Shown piece after piece: positions 61,076 to 64,000 of a DNA stretch of 64,000 nucleotides; the first letter of the stretch is position 1, and each line of letters starts with the position of its first letter. Below the pieces are notes generated by a model. The model did not search any database. It was not told the DNA's origin and saw nothing but the letters and a program-made list of their open reading frames with translations. This DNA comes from Flectonema sp. DT1601 (taxonomy: Eukaryota > Euglenozoa > Diplonemea > Diplonemida > Diplonemidae). Location of the stretch: the NCBI GenBank assembly GCA_964019425.1, contig OZ025858.1:310001-374000 (forward strand). The letters run 5' to 3'. A program made the translations under genes and the position numbers.

Positions 61076-61195
61076 TAGGTTTTAGAGTTTTGGTGCCAAG
61101 CTGTCTTTTTGTTATGGTTTAGACAATTTGGGTTTTAATAAATAATTCCTTTCATTTTTGCCACCTTTCTGCAACCAATGCTTATGTAGCACCCC

Positions 61196-61611
61196 TGAGC
61201 AAGTTTTGGCTGCTAATTTTCTTCTTGCAAGCAAATCTTAGCTGCTTATTTTCTTCCCGCAAGCAAATTTTAGCTGCTTATTTTCTTCCTGCAAGCAAAT
61301 TTTAGCTGCTTATTTCCTTCCCGCAAGCAAACCTTGGCTGCTTATTCTCTTCCCGCAAGCAAATTTTAGCTGCTGATTCTCTTCCCGCAAGCAAATTTTA
61401 GCTGCTGATTCTCTTCCCGCAAGCAAATTTTAGCTGCTAATCTTCTTCCCGCAAGCAAATTTTAGCTGCCTATTTTCTTCCCGCAAGCAAATTTTGGCTG
61501 CTTATTCTCTTCCCGCAAGCAGATTTTAGCTGCTGATTCTCTTCCCGCAAGCAAATTTTAGCTGCTTACTTTTTTCCTGCAAACAAATTTAAGCTGCCAA
61601 TTTTCTTCAGT
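61196..61611 (+). repeat. 32-bp tandem repeat (13 copies)
   Basis: Unit GCAAGCAAATTTTAGCTGCT then TATTCTCTTCCC, contiguous with no spacers, most copies one to four changes from consensus; the first and last are the most diverged. A 32-bp period gives no constant reading frame. It is not a CRISPR array because nothing variable separates the units. Confidence 0.93.
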
Positions 61612-62256
61612 AGGAAGTAAGTAAGATTTATTTTTGCCTAAGGAAAAATGCTGGATTTTTGTGCCCGAGCAGGTCTAAAAAAGATGGGTAACCATTTTCT
61701 TAAAGTATAAAATGTGATGAAAATTCTTTTTTAGTATGGTTTTGAAATTTAAGTGTATGGTTGCCAATTTAGTAGGTAGTTAAAAAAAAATTCTTCAGAA
61801 GAAATCTTCCCTTTATAATATTTTCTGAAAGATTTATTTTTTTCTACAGATCTCCTAAAAAGGATGGGAACACATAGTTGATCTATCCAAAAGTCTTCAT
61901 AAATCCCTGTTAACCATTTTCTTAAAATATAAAAAGTGATGAGAAAGAAATTTTGTTAGTAAGTGGTATGGTTTTGAAATTTAGGTTTATGGCTGCTGCC
62001 AATTTAGTTAGCAAAAATTTTCTTTTTGAAATAATTTTTTCCTTCTTAATGAGTTTTGGATTTTAGGTGCCAAGCTGTGAAAAAGCAATCTTTGATTTCA
62101 TTTCTTTTTGGGTAAAGGGTCTTTCCTACACAAATAGTTTCAGAACTAACCATTCTTTACAAAACCCAAAATGGCTGTAAACCGTCCAGTTCGACCCTGG
62201 GTGAGGGCATTTTTGTTTTTTCTTGATTCTTTTTCAGGTTGGCCTTTATTAGTGGC
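61612..62256. other. Diverged direct duplication, no gene
   Basis: 61688-61790 and 61911-62030 share AACCATTTTCTTAAARTATA, GTATGGTTTTGAAATTTARG and GCCAATTTAGT, with small indels. Each is preceded by a phrase near AAAAAGATGGG. This suggests an old tandem repeat of about 220 bp. Confidence 0.6.
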
Positions 62257-62257
62257 T

Positions 62258-62287
62258 CCCCCCCCTTGGGGGGGGTTGGGGGGGGGG
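62258..62287. repeat. C8-TT-G8-TT-G10 block
   Basis: Eight C, two T, eight G, two T and ten G. It can fold as a perfect C8/G8 hairpin, and the G tracts could form a quadruplex. It is exceptional in this AT-rich DNA. Confidence 0.9.
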
Positions 62288-62669
62288 CTGCGTCCCGCCA
62301 TCCCATAGTTCTTCCCACATTTCTATTTTATTGGAAATAATGAACGATAACCTTATTAATATAACTAAATTCCTATATTCCCATCCCAGGGTCGCACACA
62401 TTGCAGATACAGGTTCGATAAACCTGTTGTAAAATACTTCCAAATGTAACAAACAGATAACCTAAGCCACATATCCAATCATCATAAACCTAGCTGTCGT
62501 TTTCGTGCTAGCATATTAATATAACAACAACTACAGATATCTTTCAGAAAAACAAAAACAAAGGACTTGATAAAACAGGGTGCAGTGTGCATTTTCAGCT
62601 AAGGGAGGACATTTTTCATTTGTCGTCCTGTTGGGACAGAAAAGTAAAGGAAATTGCTTATATATAATG
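62288..62669. other. Unannotated spacer
   Basis: About 380 bases of ordinary composition without ORF, hairpin or match to the other repeats that I could see. Confidence 0.4.
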
Positions 62670-62934
62670 TTTATTTATTTTTATTTTATTTTTTTTTTTC
62701 ATGTTTGATTATTTCCTCTTCATATTATTTTTTTTTTTTTTTCCTGCCTCTCCCTTAATCCTGTTCGTTTCTTTGAAACAAAAATTCATTTGAATATTAT
62801 TCCTTGGTCAGCATCTTTCATTGTCGCCCTTTGGGCCTGTTAAAAAAAAAAAAAAAAAAAAAAAAAGAAAGTTTACATCGGGAATAGGGCAGGAGCCAAA
62901 AGCTCCCAGTCCGTTACTTCCCACCTTTTCGAAA
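62670..62934 (-). repeat. 380-bp repeat, copy F (partial, inverted)
   Basis: Minus-strand copy from TTTATTTATTTTTATTTTAT to CCACCTTTTCGAAAA. It has the start of the repeat but lacks the last third and the satellite linker. It shows more base changes than copies A-D, so it is probably older. Confidence 0.8.
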
Positions 62935-62978
62935 ACTTATTTATAAATAAAAATTGCAGAAAAGTAATAATAAAAAGT

Positions 62979-63053
62979 TGCGATATCCCAGGGGTAGTGG
63001 TATAACCCTCGCCCTGGGGCTGGGTGATCGCTGGTTCGACCCTGCCACTGCAA
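62979..63053 (+). repeat. tRNA-like, SINE-like segment with box A and box B
   Basis: GGGTAGTGGTATAACC fits a polymerase III box A and GGTTCGACCC fits box B at tRNA spacing. The ends TTGC/GCAA can pair, but anticodon and T stems do not, so I call it a tRNA-derived repeat and not a working tRNA. A further box-B-like GTTCAAATCC follows at 63081. Confidence 0.5.
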
Positions 63054-63217
63054 TAACCCATCGCGCCCGTACACGCAATTAGTTCAAATCCCGCGCCCGA
63101 AGGGCGTCCAGGGTAGGCACCTGGTACGTTAAGACTGGAGGGAAGGGAAAATGGAAGGATTTCCATAAAGAGGCTAAGAACACACAAATAAATAAATAAA
63201 AAAAAAAAAGAAAATCC

Positions 63218-63299
63218 CAGGGCTGCACAGCCGAGTGGATACCTTAAATCTCTTAAATCTCTTCGGTAGCCGTGGCAAGGGTTCAATTCCCAGGCACAT
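63218..63299 (+). repeat. Second tRNA-like segment (Leu/Ser type)
   Basis: CAGCCGAGTGGATA is a good class II tRNA box A, and GGGTTCAATTCCC gives a box B with three G-C pairs. The middle has a direct repeat AAATCTCTT twice where an anticodon arm should be, and the acceptor stem is poor. It follows a purine/A-rich run, as a SINE tail would. Probably a decayed SINE head. Confidence 0.45.
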
Positions 63300-63351
63300 T
63301 TTTTGTGTTTTTCAACCAGAAAAATTAGTAAGAAGAAAGTAGCAAGGAAAA

Positions 63352-63418
63352 GGGTACAAAATTGGACTTAACTTAACGCGAGCGAAGCGAGCGTAAAGTT
63401 AAGTTCAAATTTGTACCC
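63352..63418. repeat. Long imperfect hairpin around GCGAGCGAAGCGAGCG
   Basis: GGGTACAAAATTGGACTTAA on the left pairs with TTAAGTTCAAATTTGTACCC on the right with few mismatches, around a central GCGAGCGAAGCGAGCG that is itself nearly self-complementary. Arms are about 26-30 bases. Could be a foldback element or the end of one. Confidence 0.8.
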
Positions 63419-63751
63419 TGGACGGGTACCTAGCCAGGGAATAAAAACAGACGTGACTTGGTTGTAAAAATAATGTTTGTTCAGAAAGCTTAAAAAAAAA
63501 AAGTCGTGTGCGAGCAACGCGAGCCTGGAAGGGGTATCTCTAGTTCAAGAGTGGCAGGATGAGGTTTTCAGCAGCAAGCGAGGGTGGGAGACGGCAGTGC
63601 GCCATTGTGAGACCCAGCGGGGTAAGGGGTTAAGAGCGAAGCAGAGCGACAGAACCCGCGCGCAGCTGATATGCGCTGACAAGAAGTGCAAGTTTTCTGC
63701 ACATGCACGGGCGGGGAGGGACGGGTGGACAACTACCTCGTCCAACCCGCA

Positions 63752-64000
63752 TCATAATTGCGGAAAAAGCCAGGCCAGCATTTCCTCGAAGTGCTTGGCA
63801 GAAATCTTGCGGTCAGTAGCCGTAAGCTTCACTGTGAAGTCGGTGACAAAGCTGGCAAAAAAGATGTGTGGCGTAAGGGTAGGAAGAAAGGTGGCACGAA
63901 ATACTTTGAACCACCTGCTGGGTTCCATGAAGCCAGAGGTAGCAATCACAAAGATTGCTGCCTGGATGAGGGCTGTGGAGGACGCGGACTGTGAAAGCCG
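63752..64000 (-). CDS. C-terminal part of an unidentified protein (partial, runs off window)
   Basis: The minus-strand frame is open from the right edge to TGA at 63752, giving at least 82 residues. The readable part includes FMEPSRWFKVFRATFLPTL and ends AKHFEEMLAWLFPQL. GC content is moderate and higher than the repeats. The upstream part lies outside the window. It lacks a recognisable domain and could be host or transposon-derived; its position among repeats favours the latter. Confidence 0.45.
   Translation of the reverse strand, partial: RLSQSASSTALIQAAIFVIATSGFMEPSRWFKVFRATFLPTLTPHIFFASFVTDFTVKLTATDRKISAKHFEEMLAWLFPQL

Noticed and set aside
61196-61611. CRISPR-like array
   Set aside because: Units are contiguous without unique spacers, in eukaryotic DNA, and have no cas genes.

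Overview
This window looks like nuclear DNA of a flagellated, mitochondriate protist that uses the standard genetic code. Genes end in TAA, TAG and TGA, and no stop codon is reassigned. Evidence for flagella is a CFAP44-type axonemal protein. Evidence for mitochondria is an mL45/Tim44-like protein. Lineage cannot be fixed from the sequence alone. The DNA is AT-rich and full of poly-A and poly-T runs. Introns are short (mostly about 60-110 bp), start GTATGY or GTTTGY, and end in an A/C-rich stretch plus CAG instead of a pyrimidine tract.

Left third (1-27.2 kb): compact, single-copy host genes, all on the + strand. In order: the tail of an unknown gene, CFAP44, an RRM protein, an unknown 566-residue protein, cytosolic HSP90, a 73-residue protein, the ESCRT-I subunit Vps23/TSG101 (with 109 perfect CAA triplets inside an intron), a receptor-type adenylate cyclase with a second degenerate cyclase domain, an SMP-30/gluconolactonase, a probable mL45, the oligosaccharyltransferase catalytic subunit STT3, and a six-exon coiled-coil repeat protein. 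Exon structures were worked out by reading splice sites and checking phase; each closes in frame.

Middle (27.2-40.7 kb): a 4 kb accessory stretch with a GC-rich ORF behind a TATA box and a decayed LINE-like fragment, then three minus-strand genes: a type II membrane glycosyltransferase, a possible 57-residue protein, and a 2014-residue secreted or adhesion-type receptor with signal peptide, EGF module and one membrane segment. STT3, the glycosyltransferase and the two receptor genes all belong to the secretory and cell-surface system, but nothing shows they are co-regulated.

Right third (40.7-64 kb): 7 kb of gene-poor, homopolymer-rich DNA, then a nested repeat landscape. It holds a DNA transposon with 164-bp inverted ends, six copies (some split or partial) of a 380-bp repeat, about 35 units of a hairpin-bearing satellite with two unit types that alternate, an element with 28-bp inverted ends sitting inside another repeat, two GC-rich fossil coding blocks, a 20-bp minisatellite, a 32-bp tandem array, tRNA-like (SINE-like) segments and several large hairpins. 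It resembles a subtelomeric or heterochromatic zone, which is an inference. No canonical tRNA, rRNA or CRISPR array was found.
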